64,000 nucleotides of DNA from Flavobacterium sp. ov086 (GTDB taxonomy: Bacteria > Bacteroidota > Bacteroidia > Flavobacteriales > Flavobacteriaceae): the NCBI RefSeq assembly GCF_900187965.1, contig NZ_FZNL01000002.1:124001-188000 (forward strand), read 5' to 3'. Positions 49,534 to 59,868 of the stretch are shown here, piece after piece. Position 1 is the first letter of the stretch. Each line of letters begins with the position of its first letter. Below the pieces are notes generated by a model. It was not told where the DNA came from. It saw only the letters and a list, made by a program, of their open reading frames with translations, and did no database searches. Position numbers and translations under genes: made by a program.

Positions 49534-49683
49534 ATGAAAGAAGTATTTATATTCTTTTTAGACTTTTTGGTCACTTCAATCAGCGCATAACAGTATAAGG
49601 CATACACTTTAAATAAAGATAAAGGCAAAATGATAAAAACGGAGTTTAAACGAGATAGTATTAAAACCGTATTACTTCACTAA
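49534..49683 (+). pseudogene. Decayed start of a secreted protein (in-frame stop after signal peptide)
   Basis: ATG at 49534 encodes MKEVFIFFLDFLVTSISA, ending like a signal peptide, then TAA where a Gln codon would complete SAQ, and the frame continues for 30 codons (QYKAYTLNKDKGK...) to a second stop at 49681. It looks like an exported-protein gene that lost its body. The parent family cannot be named. Confidence 0.3.
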
Positions 49684-49714
49684 CGATAACATATCAAAAT
49701 ATAAAAAAGACAAC

Positions 49715-49837
49715 ATGATTATGAATAAATATTTCACAAGTCAATGCAAAGTTAGAATTCGGGTTTTGATACTCATTTTCGTTTTGATTGTTCCTTTGAT
49801 CCGTATTAATGCAGCTTTTCAGTTTAATGCATCTTAG
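49715..49837 (+). pseudogene. Short ORF with signal peptide, probable truncated secreted protein
   Basis: Forty codons from ATG 49715 (or 49721). A basic start (MNKYFTSQCKVRIR) is followed by the hydrophobic stretch VLILIFVLIVPLIRINAA and a cleavage-like site, and a stop only 7 residues later. The same frame runs on past the stop into the CE1 gene. It resembles a signal peptide without a mature protein; a genuine small protein is possible. Confidence 0.3.
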
Positions 49838-51025
<1,188 letters not shown>

Positions 51026-51077
51026 TTAGTTTTTATAAGACTAATTTTACTTGAAATAGCAATTTTAATTTGATAAA

Positions 51078-51118
51078 TGCAACAAATGAGCTAGTCCTTT
51101 GATACAAATGGGTACTGT
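51078..51118 (+). promoter_or_regulatory. Shared ~40-bp motif, copy 1 (upstream of GH39)
   Basis: TGCAACAAATGAGC, then TTTGATACAAATGGG at the same distance as in the copy at 61743-61782. It lies about 300 bp before GH39. Possible binding site of hybrid regulator 2. Confidence 0.4.
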
Positions 51119-51359
51119 GACAAAATCAAGTTTTAAGGACATTTGTAGCGACAATTTTTATTGCATAAAGCTGAGTTGAACACTTTTTTAATAAAAATCT
51201 TATTTGGGGTAATGAGTTCTTCATTCTCTTAGAGTCTGTTTTATTTTGAAATATTATTTCGACAGAACTCAAAATACTAATACTTTAAAATGAGTTGTCA
51301 ATAAGTCAAGGGTTTTCGAAAATTACAGAAACATCTTCTGATTTGTTGTGAAATACAAA

Positions 51360-51387
51360 ACAGGGAACGGTTTCGATAAATCCCTGT
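51360..51387 (+). promoter_or_regulatory. Hairpin in the leader of GH39
   Basis: ACAGGGA (51360-51366) pairs with TCCCTGT (51381-51387), followed by CTTTT, 34 nt before the GH39 ATG. It could be a weak terminator of an upstream transcript or a leader structure. Apart from this and the motif at 51078, the 396-bp gap shows nothing. Confidence 0.35.
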
Positions 51388-51421
51388 CTTTTAAAGAAAA
51401 AAATAGCAAACAAAAAACAAA

Positions 51422-53017
51422 ATGAAAAAAAGCTTTTTATTATTTATTACGGTATTATCTCTCAATAATGCTGTTTTGCTTGGACAAAATTCAAAATCTA
51501 AAAAAAGCACTTCTGATACCCGAATCATAAAAGTAGATTATAAGAATGAACAAGGAGTACTAAATACTATGTTTAAGGAGTGTATTGGTGCCGGAAGGGC
51601 AAATGAAGGATTGCGTGCAGATTGGCAGCAGCAATTAGCTATGGTAAAAAAAGATTGTGATTTTAAGTACATTAGAATGCATGGTTTATTGACAGATGAT
51701 ATGGCTGTTTATAGTGAAGATGATAAAGGAAATCCGATTTATAATTATCAATACGTCGATGTATTGTTTGATTATCTTATAAGTATTAAAATGAAACCTT
51801 TTGTAGAACTGGGTTTTATGCCGTCAAGACTTGCGAGTGGTGATAAAACAATTTTTTGGTGGAGAGGAAATGTAACACCTCCCAAAGATTACAAGAAATG
51901 GGAAGATTTAATTCATAATTTAACGTTGCATTTTACAGAACGTTATGGTGTTGATGAGGTTAGAACATGGTATTTTGAAGTTTGGAACGAACCGAATTTA
52001 TCACCTGGATTCTGGACTGGTACTCAGGAAGAGTATTTTAAGCTTTATAAATATGCAGCACAAGGCATTAAAAGTGTAAATAAAGATTTTAAAGTTGGAG
52101 GACCTGCTACTGCTGGTGCGGCTTGGGTTCCTGAAACAATTGAGTTTTGTGAAAAGAATAATGTTCCAATAGATTTTATTTCAACCCATAGTTATGGTGT
52201 TAAGCAAGGCTATTTAGATGAATATGGAACATCTGGTACAGTTTTGAGTAAGGATGAATGGAGTGTTAGTGGCGAGGTTTTAAATTCTCGCAAGCAAATA
52301 TCAAATTCAACCAAACCTAATTTGGAATTGCATTATACAGAATGGAGTTCCTCTTATACACCTGCTGATCCAATTCATGACAGTTATCATTCTGCAGCCT
52401 ATATTCTTCAAAAAATGAAACAGATTGGAACAGCAGCAAACTCTATGTCATACTGGGTTTTTACCGATATTTTTGAGGAAGCCGGACCTAGATTTACCCC
52501 TTTTCATGGTGGTTTTGGATTAGTGAATACACAAGGAATTAAAAAGCCAGCTTATTTCTCTTATTATTTAATGAACAAATTAGGAGAAACAGAGCTTAAA
52601 AATACAGATCCTTTATCATGGGCAAGTAAAAAAGCAAACGGAGACACTCAAGTGTTATTTTGGGATTTTACAAATACACATCCTGGTGATAAGGAACTTA
52701 ATCAAACGTATTATTTGAAAGATTTGCCATCAAAACCAAAAGGCAAAGTTAAAATTGAAATCGCAAATCTTCCATCGGGGAATTATAATTTGGAGCTATA
52801 CAAAGTAGGTTACAAAGAAAATGATGTTTATGCAGATTATGTGGCTATGAGCAAACCAAACCAATTAACCAGAGAACAGGTAGAAACACTTAAAAAATTA
52901 AATGACGGCTCTCCATTTGCAACACAAAAAATAACAATTGATTCAAACGGAACTTACAGTAAGGATTTTGATATTAATGAAAACGATGTTTATTTATTGA
53001 ATCTTGTCAAACAATAA
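51422..53017 (+). CDS. GH39 beta-xylosidase
   Basis: A 531-residue exported retaining glycosidase (signal peptide 1-21, ending LLGQ). The barrel has KYIRMHGLLTDDMAVY, acid/base E190 in FEVWNEPNL, WAAWVPETI-like region AGAAWVPETIEFC, HSYGV, and nucleophile E307 in LHYTEWSSS. FTPFHGGFGLVNTQGIKKPAYFSYYLMN is also characteristic. A small sandwich follows at the C-terminus. GH39 enzymes release xylose from xylo-oligosaccharides; some prefer other sugars, but neighbours favour xylose. It is 64 bp ahead of the GH51 arabinofuranosidase and probably forms an operon with it. A conserved motif shared with two other promoters is found about 300 bp upstream. Confidence 0.93.
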   Translation: MKKSFLLFITVLSLNNAVLLGQNSKSKKSTSDTRIIKVDYKNEQGVLNTMFKECIGAGRANEGLRADWQQQLAMVKKDCDFKYIRMHGLLTDDMAVYSEDDKGNPIYNYQYVDVLFDYLISIKMKPFVELGFMPSRLASGDKTIFWWRGNVTPPKDYKKWEDLIHNLTLHFTERYGVDEVRTWYFEVWNEPNLSPGFWTGTQEEYFKLYKYAAQGIKSVNKDFKVGGPATAGAAWVPETIEFCEKNNVPIDFISTHSYGVKQGYLDEYGTSGTVLSKDEWSVSGEVLNSRKQISNSTKPNLELHYTEWSSSYTPADPIHDSYHSAAYILQKMKQIGTAANSMSYWVFTDIFEEAGPRFTPFHGGFGLVNTQGIKKPAYFSYYLMNKLGETELKNTDPLSWASKKANGDTQVLFWDFTNTHPGDKELNQTYYLKDLPSKPKGKVKIEIANLPSGNYNLELYKVGYKENDVYADYVAMSKPNQLTREQVETLKKLNDGSPFATQKITIDSNGTYSKDFDINENDVYLLNLVKQ

Positions 53018-53081
53018 GACCGCTTCTCCAGAGAAGTATAATTACTTAAAAAAACTAACTAACCACTAACCAATAATTCAC

Positions 53082-54620
53082 ATGAAAAAACTCTTTTTAC
53101 TAAGCTGTATTTTTATTGTTTGTCAGAATGTTTCTTCACAAAATAAAGCTACAGAAGTAACATTGGTCAAAACAGAAAATAAAGCTATTATCAATAAACA
53201 TATTTATGGTCATTTTGCAGAACATTTAGGAAAATGTATTTACGGAGGACTTTTTGTTGGAGAAGACAGTAATATTTCGAATACAAAAGGTGTTCGTAAC
53301 GATATAATTAAAGCATTGAAAGATTTAAAAGTTCCTAATCTTCGCTGGCCCGGAGGATGTTTTGCTGATACTTATCACTGGAAAGATGGAATTGGTCCTA
53401 AAAAAGACAGACCAAGTATTGTGAATCGTTGGTGGGGAGGAACTGTTGAAGACAATAGTTTTGGAACTAATGAATTTTTAGATATGTGCGAAATGATTGG
53501 AGCAGAGCCATATTTAGCAGGAAATGTTGGAAGCGGATCTCCTCGTGAATTAGACGAATGGGTTCAGTATGTAAATTACGAATCAGGTTCTCCAATGTCT
53601 GAGTTAAGAAAGAAAAACGGTAGAGAAAAGCCTTGGAAAGTTACTCTTTGGGGAGTTGGAAATGAAATGTGGGGATGCGGCGGAAATATGACTGCAGAAT
53701 TTTATGCTAATTTATACAGACAGTATGCGACTTTTATCCCGGACGGACAAGGAGATAAAAAGTTATTCAGGATAGCCTCGGGTGCGAATGGTGATGATTA
53801 TCATTGGACAGAAGTTTTAATGCGTGATATTCCTAAGGGGCTTATAGAAGCTGTGGCTTTACATTGGTATTCCGTTTCAAATTGGGAAAAGAAAGGATCA
53901 TCTGTAAAATTTGATGAAAAGCAGTATTTTGAAACCATGAATGCAGCTGTTAAAATGGAAGAGTTAGTTCAAAAGCATTCTGCAATCATGGATAAATACG
54001 ATCCGGAAAAGAAAATTGCTTTGATAGTAGACGAGTGGGGCGGATGGTATGATACCGAAGAAGGTGCTAGTGTTTTATACCAGCAAAACACAATGAGAGA
54101 TGCTATGATTGCTGGTGTAACATTGAATGTGTTTAACAATCATGCCGATCGTGTAAAAGGGGCAAATTTGGCTCAAATAGTTAACGTTTTACAAGCCGTG
54201 ATTTTAACTGATAAAGAAAAAATGGTACTTACTCCCACTTATCATGTTATGAAAATGTATAATGTACATCAGGATGCAGTACTGATTCCTTTAAAAATAG
54301 AATCTCCAAAATATATTTTTGATAATAAAGAATTACCGGCGGTTTCTGTTTCGGCATCAAAAGATAAAGCAGATTTAACGCATATTTCACTTGTAAATAT
54401 TGATTTAAAGAAAGAAAACAAAGTCAAAATTAATTTAAAAGAGCTGGGAATAAAAAGTATAAAAGGAGAAGTCCTGTCCTCTTCAAAAGTTCAGGATTAT
54501 AATTCTTTTGAGAGTCCAAACAAGATAAGTCCAGTTGCTTTTACTAAATTTTCAGTAAAGAATGATACTTTAGAAGTTACAATCCCACCTTTTTCTGTTG
54601 TGGTTCTAGAAGGGAAATAA
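53082..54620 (+). CDS. GH51 alpha-L-arabinofuranosidase
   Basis: Removes alpha-linked arabinofuranose from arabinoxylan side chains. The 512 residues begin with a signal peptide (1-20, ending NVSSQ), which is notable because many GH51 enzymes are cytoplasmic. Family motifs: HIYGHFAEHLGKCIYGGLFV, VPNLRWPGGCFADTYHWKDG, acid/base E195 in WGVGNEMWGCGG, and nucleophile E308 in LIVDEWGGWYD, with the C-terminal sandwich about 390-512. It follows GH39 by 64 bp and precedes regulator 2. With GH39 it would convert arabinoxylo-oligosaccharides to monosaccharides in the periplasm. Confidence 0.96.
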   Translation: MKKLFLLSCIFIVCQNVSSQNKATEVTLVKTENKAIINKHIYGHFAEHLGKCIYGGLFVGEDSNISNTKGVRNDIIKALKDLKVPNLRWPGGCFADTYHWKDGIGPKKDRPSIVNRWWGGTVEDNSFGTNEFLDMCEMIGAEPYLAGNVGSGSPRELDEWVQYVNYESGSPMSELRKKNGREKPWKVTLWGVGNEMWGCGGNMTAEFYANLYRQYATFIPDGQGDKKLFRIASGANGDDYHWTEVLMRDIPKGLIEAVALHWYSVSNWEKKGSSVKFDEKQYFETMNAAVKMEELVQKHSAIMDKYDPEKKIALIVDEWGGWYDTEEGASVLYQQNTMRDAMIAGVTLNVFNNHADRVKGANLAQIVNVLQAVILTDKEKMVLTPTYHVMKMYNVHQDAVLIPLKIESPKYIFDNKELPAVSVSASKDKADLTHISLVNIDLKKENKVKINLKELGIKSIKGEVLSSSKVQDYNSFESPNKISPVAFTKFSVKNDTLEVTIPPFSVVVLEGK

Positions 54621-54788
54621 AAGTACAGCGTATAGAATAAATTGCAATTATGGTATCGCCATACTTTTACAATGAAATGTAGTATAGCGATATCATAATT
54701 AATTAAAAGCGGTTAAAGACGGACCAAAAACAGAATCAATGCTAAATGTTGTGGAAAAACATAAAAATATACTCACTAATTATTTTTT

Positions 54789-54935
54789 ACCACAGAGAAC
54801 GCTAAGTTTTTTACTCTTAGCTTTATAAAAGGCATCCCGAAGCCTCGGGGCGCAAAGCTTTGTGTTGGTTTAGCTTTGGGGACTCTGTGCTTTCTAAGGC
54901 ATTCTTAGACAAAAACCTTTGTGTTGTCTGCGGTA
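54789..54935. repeat. Imperfect inverted repeat in GH51-HTCS 2 gap
   Basis: The left arm (54789-54815, ACCACAGAGAACGCTAAGTT...) and right arm (54907-54935, ...CCTTTGTGTTGTCTGCGGTA) are roughly complementary. Inside is the small hairpin CCCGAAGCCTCGGG (54836-54849). It resembles a spread-out flavobacterial repeat related to that at 3920-4079. The rest of the 460-bp gap holds no gene. Confidence 0.5.
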
Positions 54936-55080
54936 ATTTTTTTGCTGCCTCCATAGGTTTTGGATTGATCCCAAAAACATTTATTATATTTGATTTTCAG
55001 GAATAGCAAAAAGAGGGATAAATAAATTTATACTAAATAATTATCTTTCTGAATCCTGAAGACTTACTCATCATTTTAAA

Positions 55081-58000
55081 ATGAAAAAAAATACCAGAGA
55101 GCTCTACATTTCTATTTGCGTACTATTTTGGATTTTTTCTTTCCAAAGTATTGTCGGACAATCTTCTTATGTTTTTCATCATTTAGAAACTACAGAGGGC
55201 CTTTCAAATAATAATGTCAGAGCATTTTTAAGGGATAGTTACGGTTTTCTTTGGATCGGTACGGAGTCAGGATTAAATAGATATGACGGATATGGATTTA
55301 AGGTTTATAAAATGCATTCCGGGCTCCCTAATACCTTGTCGTCAAATAATATAATTGAATTACAGGAAGACGGTCTCGGTAATATCTGGATAGACTTTGG
55401 ATATTATTATATGATTTATAAAAGAGATAAAGATTCTTTTTCAGACCCAAAATTGTTCTTGCTTAATCTGGGCATACAGCCGGATTTTAATGCTGAAGTT
55501 TTTATCGATAAAAATCGCAATCTCTGGGTTGTAAACAAAAAGAAAATATTTTTTCATGATTTCAGGAAAAAGAAAACTTCAGTATTCCAGTTAAAAACTA
55601 CATTAAAAGATGAAATTTCTATTACTGATAATGGTGAATTTTTGTTCGCAATTCAATATGATTCAGGGACTTGTTGGAAACTGAATAAAAAAACAGGAGT
55701 TTTGACGTTTCTGGAATTACCAGACGATATTAAACAAGATACTACTAATGCTCTTAATATAATTTATCTGGACAGTAATAATGGTTTGTGGATTTGTTCG
55801 GATAAAAGCGAGCAGGTTTTCTATAAAAAAAATTCAACTGAAGAGTGGAAAAAATTCGAATTGACTTCGGGATTAAAAACGCAGGCCAATCATATAACTA
55901 GTATTATTGAAAATCAACCCGGACAGATCTGGATAGGAACAGATCACAAGGGACTGTTTATCTATGACAAGGGAAAAGATCGGTTTGAAAATCTGGTATC
56001 TGATCCATGGGTAGAGACGGGGCCGTCCTCGAATAGTGTAAAGTGTCTTTACAAAGACAACAACGAGACTATCTGGGTGGGATATAATAAAAAGGGATTA
56101 TCCTATTATCACGAAAGTTTTCGAAATTTTATCAATTTCAAACACCCGCAATGTTCCGATATTATGTCTATAATGGAAGATCATCAGGGAAATATCTGGC
56201 TGGGTACTGATGGAAACGGATTGTATATAAAAGATAAAAAAACAGAGGCAGTAAGTAAACTCCCTATTCCGGATATTGCCATAATATCTATATTCGAAGA
56301 CAGGAAGAATCGTGTTTGGATTGGTACCTATCAAAAAGGACTTTTTTGTTATGAAAATGGCAAAATGACTCAATATACCACAAAGAACAGCAAATTAAGT
56401 AGTAATAGTATTTGGAATTTAAAAGAGGACCGTTACGGAAATGTATGGATAGGATCGTTGGGTGGAAAAATTCAGGTATTACCAACAGATTCGAATAGTT
56501 TTAATTCTGTACTTACCCCATTTGATGATATTGTCTATGCGCTGGATATGTTTTATGATGGTGGTGATAAAATGTACTTTGGTACTGTAAGTGGATTATT
56601 AGTAATTGATATTACCAATTACAAGAAGATTTTATATCATGGCAATAGGAGAGGGAATCAAACTTTTTCTCAGGATCAAATTTCAAATGTCTATAAAGAT
56701 AAACGTGGTTTGATATGGTTAGGTACTAATGACGGATTGACCATCTGGAATCAAAAAAAGGATACACTTTATTATTTTAACAACGAGAGTGGTTTATGCG
56801 ATAACTCAATTAAAGGCATAACAGAAGATAATTTCAATAATATTTGGGTACCAACAAGCAACGGACTTTCAATACTTACAGTGAGGCCTACATCAAACGG
56901 AGAATTTTCTTTTTCAAGTAAAAATTACTCTGTCAAAGATGGTCTTATGAATAATTTTTTTAATGACCGCTCTTTTTGTAAATTACAAAATAATGATATT
57001 GTCCTTGGAAATGTAGAAGGGTATACGGTTTTGAATCCGAATAAATTGTATGAAAAAGACCAATCTACACCAAAGGTTATTTTTACGGAATTGACAGTTG
57101 GTAACAATATAATTCAGGTCGACTCCTATTATGATGGTCACAAGCTACTCGAGCATTCAATGCAATTAACTTCAGAGTTAAACTTCAGGCACGATGATAA
57201 ACTTATTTCCTTACAGTTTACAACAGGAAATTTATTGAATGCAGATAAGGTGAAATATGTTTATCGAATTGAAGGCTTTAGTACACAATGGCTGCCAACT
57301 CAAAAAAATAAAATAGTAATATCGTCACTTCCAACAGGTAATTACAAACTTTTATTAAAAGCACGTAATGCTGATGGTGTCTGGAACAATATCCCTACAG
57401 AATTATCTATTAATGTAATGCCTCCTTTTTATTTTTCAATTTGGGCTTTTATCATTTATGCAATTTTAATTATTGGTACGCTGATATTCTTTGTACGTAA
57501 AACAAAAGAACGCCATTTTATAAATCTGGAACAGCAGCGTATTCAAATGGATCATGAGAGAGAAACACAAATCAATGAAATAAAACTCAAGTTCTTTACC
57601 AATATTAGTCATGATTTGCGTACTCCGCTTACCCTTATTATTACTCCTTTGCAGATTTTATTGAATGATGCAACGAGCGAAAGTATGAGAAAAAAGTTAA
57701 GTGTTATGTATAAAAATGCACAGCAACTTATGACACTAATAAACTCACTGCTGGATTTTCATAAACTGGATGTTGGAGTAGAGAGACTGAATTTAAAATC
57801 GGACGATTTTGTTAGTTTTAGTAATGAAATTTACCTTTTATTTTGTGTTTATGCCGAAGAGCGCAATATCAATTTACTTTTATTCAGTGATATTGAAAGT
57901 TTAGTTATGTCGTTTGACCGCGATAAGATTCAGAAAATATTTTCAAATTTACTTTCAAATGCATTCAAATATACTTTAGACGGAGGTACTATAAAGATTC

Positions 58001-59097
58001 ATATAAAAAGAGCCGGAAATAATGTTTGTGTTAGTGTTTCTGATACAGGTCGTGGCATTAGCGATAAAGAAAAAGAACATATTTTTGAACGATTTTATCA
58101 GGCTCAGCAAGAACAGGAGAAAACAGGAACAGGTATAGGATTACATATTGTAGCCGAATATATCAATCTTCATGAAGGAACAGTTAATGTTACGGATAAT
58201 GTTCCTCAAGGCAGTATTTTTACTTTCCATATTCCTATCAGAGTGGCTGATTTAAATGCGGACTCAGAATATTTGCCGGAAAATATTACGGAAGAATATA
58301 CAACCGAAGAAGAAGATTATGGGCTTACAAATAAAAAAATATTATTATTTGTAGACGATAACAATGATTTTTGTGAATTTATTAAAGATAATCTCGAAGA
58401 TACCTATACTGTAATAACGGCCAATAATGGAGAAGAAGCGCTGCAATTGCTGCAAAAGTTTAATGTAACTATTGTTGTCAGCGATGTAATGATGCCTGTA
58501 ATGAATGGAATAGAACTATGTAAAAAGATCAAAACAAATATCCATTGGTCTCATATTCCCGTTATTCTATTGACGGCACGTACTGCCGAAGAACATATAG
58601 TAGAAGGTTTGGAGCTTGGTGCAGATGATTATATAACCAAACCTTTTAATTTTAATTTGCTAAAGCTGCGTATCCAAAAATTTGTCGAATGGACAGAGAA
58701 AAGTCATGCTTCGTTTAGTCAAAAGTTAGATGTTTCTCCTTCAGAAATTACTATTACTTCATTGGATGAAGCCCTGATAGTAAAAGCTATTAAGGTTGTA
58801 GAAGAACATATAAATGATATTGAGTTTTCTGTAGAAGCCCTTAGTACGGCTTTAGGTCTAAGCCGTGGTCATTTATATAAAAAATTGGTTGCGATTACGG
58901 GTAAAGGTCCAATAGAATTTATTCGAACGATACGATTGAAACGCGGACGCCAGCTTCTCGAAAAAAGCCAAATGCAAATTGCTGAAATAGCATACGAAGT
59001 AGGTTTTAATTCCCCAAAAAGATTCGCTAAGTACTTTAAGGAAGAGTTTGGTTTTTTACCTTCTGAATACTTACGTAATTATAAACAGCAACAATAA
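55081..59097 (+). CDS. Hybrid two-component system regulator 2 (HTCS)
   Basis: A 1338-residue sensor-kinase-regulator chain. Signal/anchor about 1-25 (ending SIVGQ), periplasmic propellers from repeats such as FLWIGTESGLNRYDG, Y_Y_Y domain about 690-780, membrane helix about 788-806, kinase with H844 (NISHDLRTP), ATPase (VSDTGRGI, GTGIGLHIV), receiver with D1135 (VVSDVMMPVMNG) and AraC-type DNA-binding domain about 1230-1338 (LSRGHLYKKLVAITG, AEIAYEVGFNSPKRFAKYFK). It is flanked by GH39-GH51 upstream and by GH43 and the third SusC downstream. The upstream regions of these flanking units share a ~40-bp motif that is a candidate binding site. It is clearly diverged from regulator 1, implying a different inducer. 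Confidence 0.96.
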   Translation: MKKNTRELYISICVLFWIFSFQSIVGQSSYVFHHLETTEGLSNNNVRAFLRDSYGFLWIGTESGLNRYDGYGFKVYKMHSGLPNTLSSNNIIELQEDGLGNIWIDFGYYYMIYKRDKDSFSDPKLFLLNLGIQPDFNAEVFIDKNRNLWVVNKKKIFFHDFRKKKTSVFQLKTTLKDEISITDNGEFLFAIQYDSGTCWKLNKKTGVLTFLELPDDIKQDTTNALNIIYLDSNNGLWICSDKSEQVFYKKNSTEEWKKFELTSGLKTQANHITSIIENQPGQIWIGTDHKGLFIYDKGKDRFENLVSDPWVETGPSSNSVKCLYKDNNETIWVGYNKKGLSYYHESFRNFINFKHPQCSDIMSIMEDHQGNIWLGTDGNGLYIKDKKTEAVSKLPIPDIAIISIFEDRKNRVWIGTYQKGLFCYENGKMTQYTTKNSKLSSNSIWNLKEDRYGNVWIGSLGGKIQVLPTDSNSFNSVLTPFDDIVYALDMFYDGGDKMYFGTVSGLLVIDITNYKKILYHGNRRGNQTFSQDQISNVYKDKRGLIWLGTNDGLTIWNQKKDTLYYFNNESGLCDNSIKGITEDNFNNIWVPTSNGLSILTVRPTSNGEFSFSSKNYSVKDGLMNNFFNDRSFCKLQNNDIVLGNVEGYTVLNPNKLYEKDQSTPKVIFTELTVGNNIIQVDSYYDGHKLLEHSMQLTSELNFRHDDKLISLQFTTGNLLNADKVKYVYRIEGFSTQWLPTQKNKIVISSLPTGNYKLLLKARNADGVWNNIPTELSINVMPPFYFSIWAFIIYAILIIGTLIFFVRKTKERHFINLEQQRIQMDHERETQINEIKLKFFTNISHDLRTPLTLIITPLQILLNDATSESMRKKLSVMYKNAQQLMTLINSLLDFHKLDVGVERLNLKSDDFVSFSNEIYLLFCVYAEERNINLLLFSDIESLVMSFDRDKIQKIFSNLLSNAFKYTLDGGTIKIHIKRAGNNVCVSVSDTGRGISDKEKEHIFERFYQAQQEQEKTGTGIGLHIVAEYINLHEGTVNVTDNVPQGSIFTFHIPIRVADLNADSEYLPENITEEYTTEEEDYGLTNKKILLFVDDNNDFCEFIKDNLEDTYTVITANNGEEALQLLQKFNVTIVVSDVMMPVMNGIELCKKIKTNIHWSHIPVILLTARTAEEHIVEGLELGADDYITKPFNFNLLKLRIQKFVEWTEKSHASFSQKLDVSPSEITITSLDEALIVKAIKVVEEHINDIEFSVEALSTALGLSRGHLYKKLVAITGKGPIEFIRTIRLKRGRQLLEKSQMQIAEIAYEVGFNSPKRFAKYFKEEFGFLPSEYLRNYKQQQ

Positions 59098-59185
59098 TAG
59101 CAGCTGGAGAGGAATTATTAAATGATCTCAAAAAGTAATACAGATTAAATACCAAATACAAGTACAATTTTACAGAGTAGTAAGC

Positions 59186-59407
59186 CAATGTCATTAAGTT
59201 AAGCTTCTGAAAAATAAAATTATTGCAAATCAAATCCGTTTTTATCTGCGTTTTTACGAAGTAAATCTGTTTTATCCGCGTCAAAATTAGACGCTGATCT
59301 TACTGATTCGCTAAAGCGAAAACGCTGATAAAAACGGATTTTTCTAATTACTTTCTGAATTAAACTGTTAAGTAATTTTATAGATTTTCCCTTAACTTAA
59401 TGACATT
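59186..59407. mobile_element. MITE-like element with 18-bp terminal inverted repeats and 11-bp target duplication
   Basis: Ends CAATGTCATTAAGTTAAG (59186-59203) and its exact complement (59391-59408). Inside is a second inverted pair, 59232-59254 and 59319-59341, with one mismatch in 23 bp. Immediately outside stand direct repeats GAGTAGTAAGC at 59175-59185 and 59408-59418. It contains no gene, so any mobility would need a transposase from elsewhere. Confidence 0.7.
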
Positions 59408-59552
59408 GAGTAGTAAGCTTAAGTTAGTTGCTTTTTTTTGACGCTGCTTATATTTTAATCTGCTCAATGAATTATACTTTTTTAAATCTTAATTAATATA
59501 ATTTCATAAAGAATTGATTTATAAATGTATTTGAGAGCATAGGTTTTTCATT

Positions 59553-59592
59553 TAATACAATTGGTGCACTCTTGTAATACAAAAGGAAACGT
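59553..59592 (+). promoter_or_regulatory. Shared ~40-bp motif, copy 2 (upstream of GH43)
   Basis: CAATTGG, then AATACAAAAGGAAACGT at the same spacing as in copy 3. It lies 157 bp before the decayed start at 59749 and 277 bp before the intact GH43. Confidence 0.4.
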
Positions 59593-59748
59593 TGTGTGGT
59601 ATTGTTTTCCTATTACTTTGTTTACTTAAGAAACCATTTACCCATTTTTAAACCATGAGAAAAAAACTACTCGTCGCTTTTGGCTATTTATCTTTTGAAG
59701 CTGTTAGCAAAATCAAGTAAGTTCTATTCTCTATTATTATTTTATTCA

Positions 59749-59853
59749 TGAAAAAAAAATCAGCTCATTTTTTACCTTCCTTATTTTGCTTGTTCAGACC
59801 GTTGGTTTGGCGCAAGCCCAAAATTCAATCATTTTTTCCTATAGGCCTAAAAT
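59749..59853 (+). pseudogene. Frameshifted signal peptide of a lost secreted protein
   Basis: ATG at 59749 is followed by nine A residues. One more A would read MKKKISSFFTFLILLVQ and then TVGLAQAQN, an excellent signal peptide with a cleavage site. As written, the frame is lost, and even the restored frame stops at 59851-59853. It ends 16 bp before the intact GH43. The rest of the 771-bp gap holds the MITE-like element and motif copy 2. Confidence 0.4.
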
Positions 59854-59868
59854 AACTAAATAACTAAA

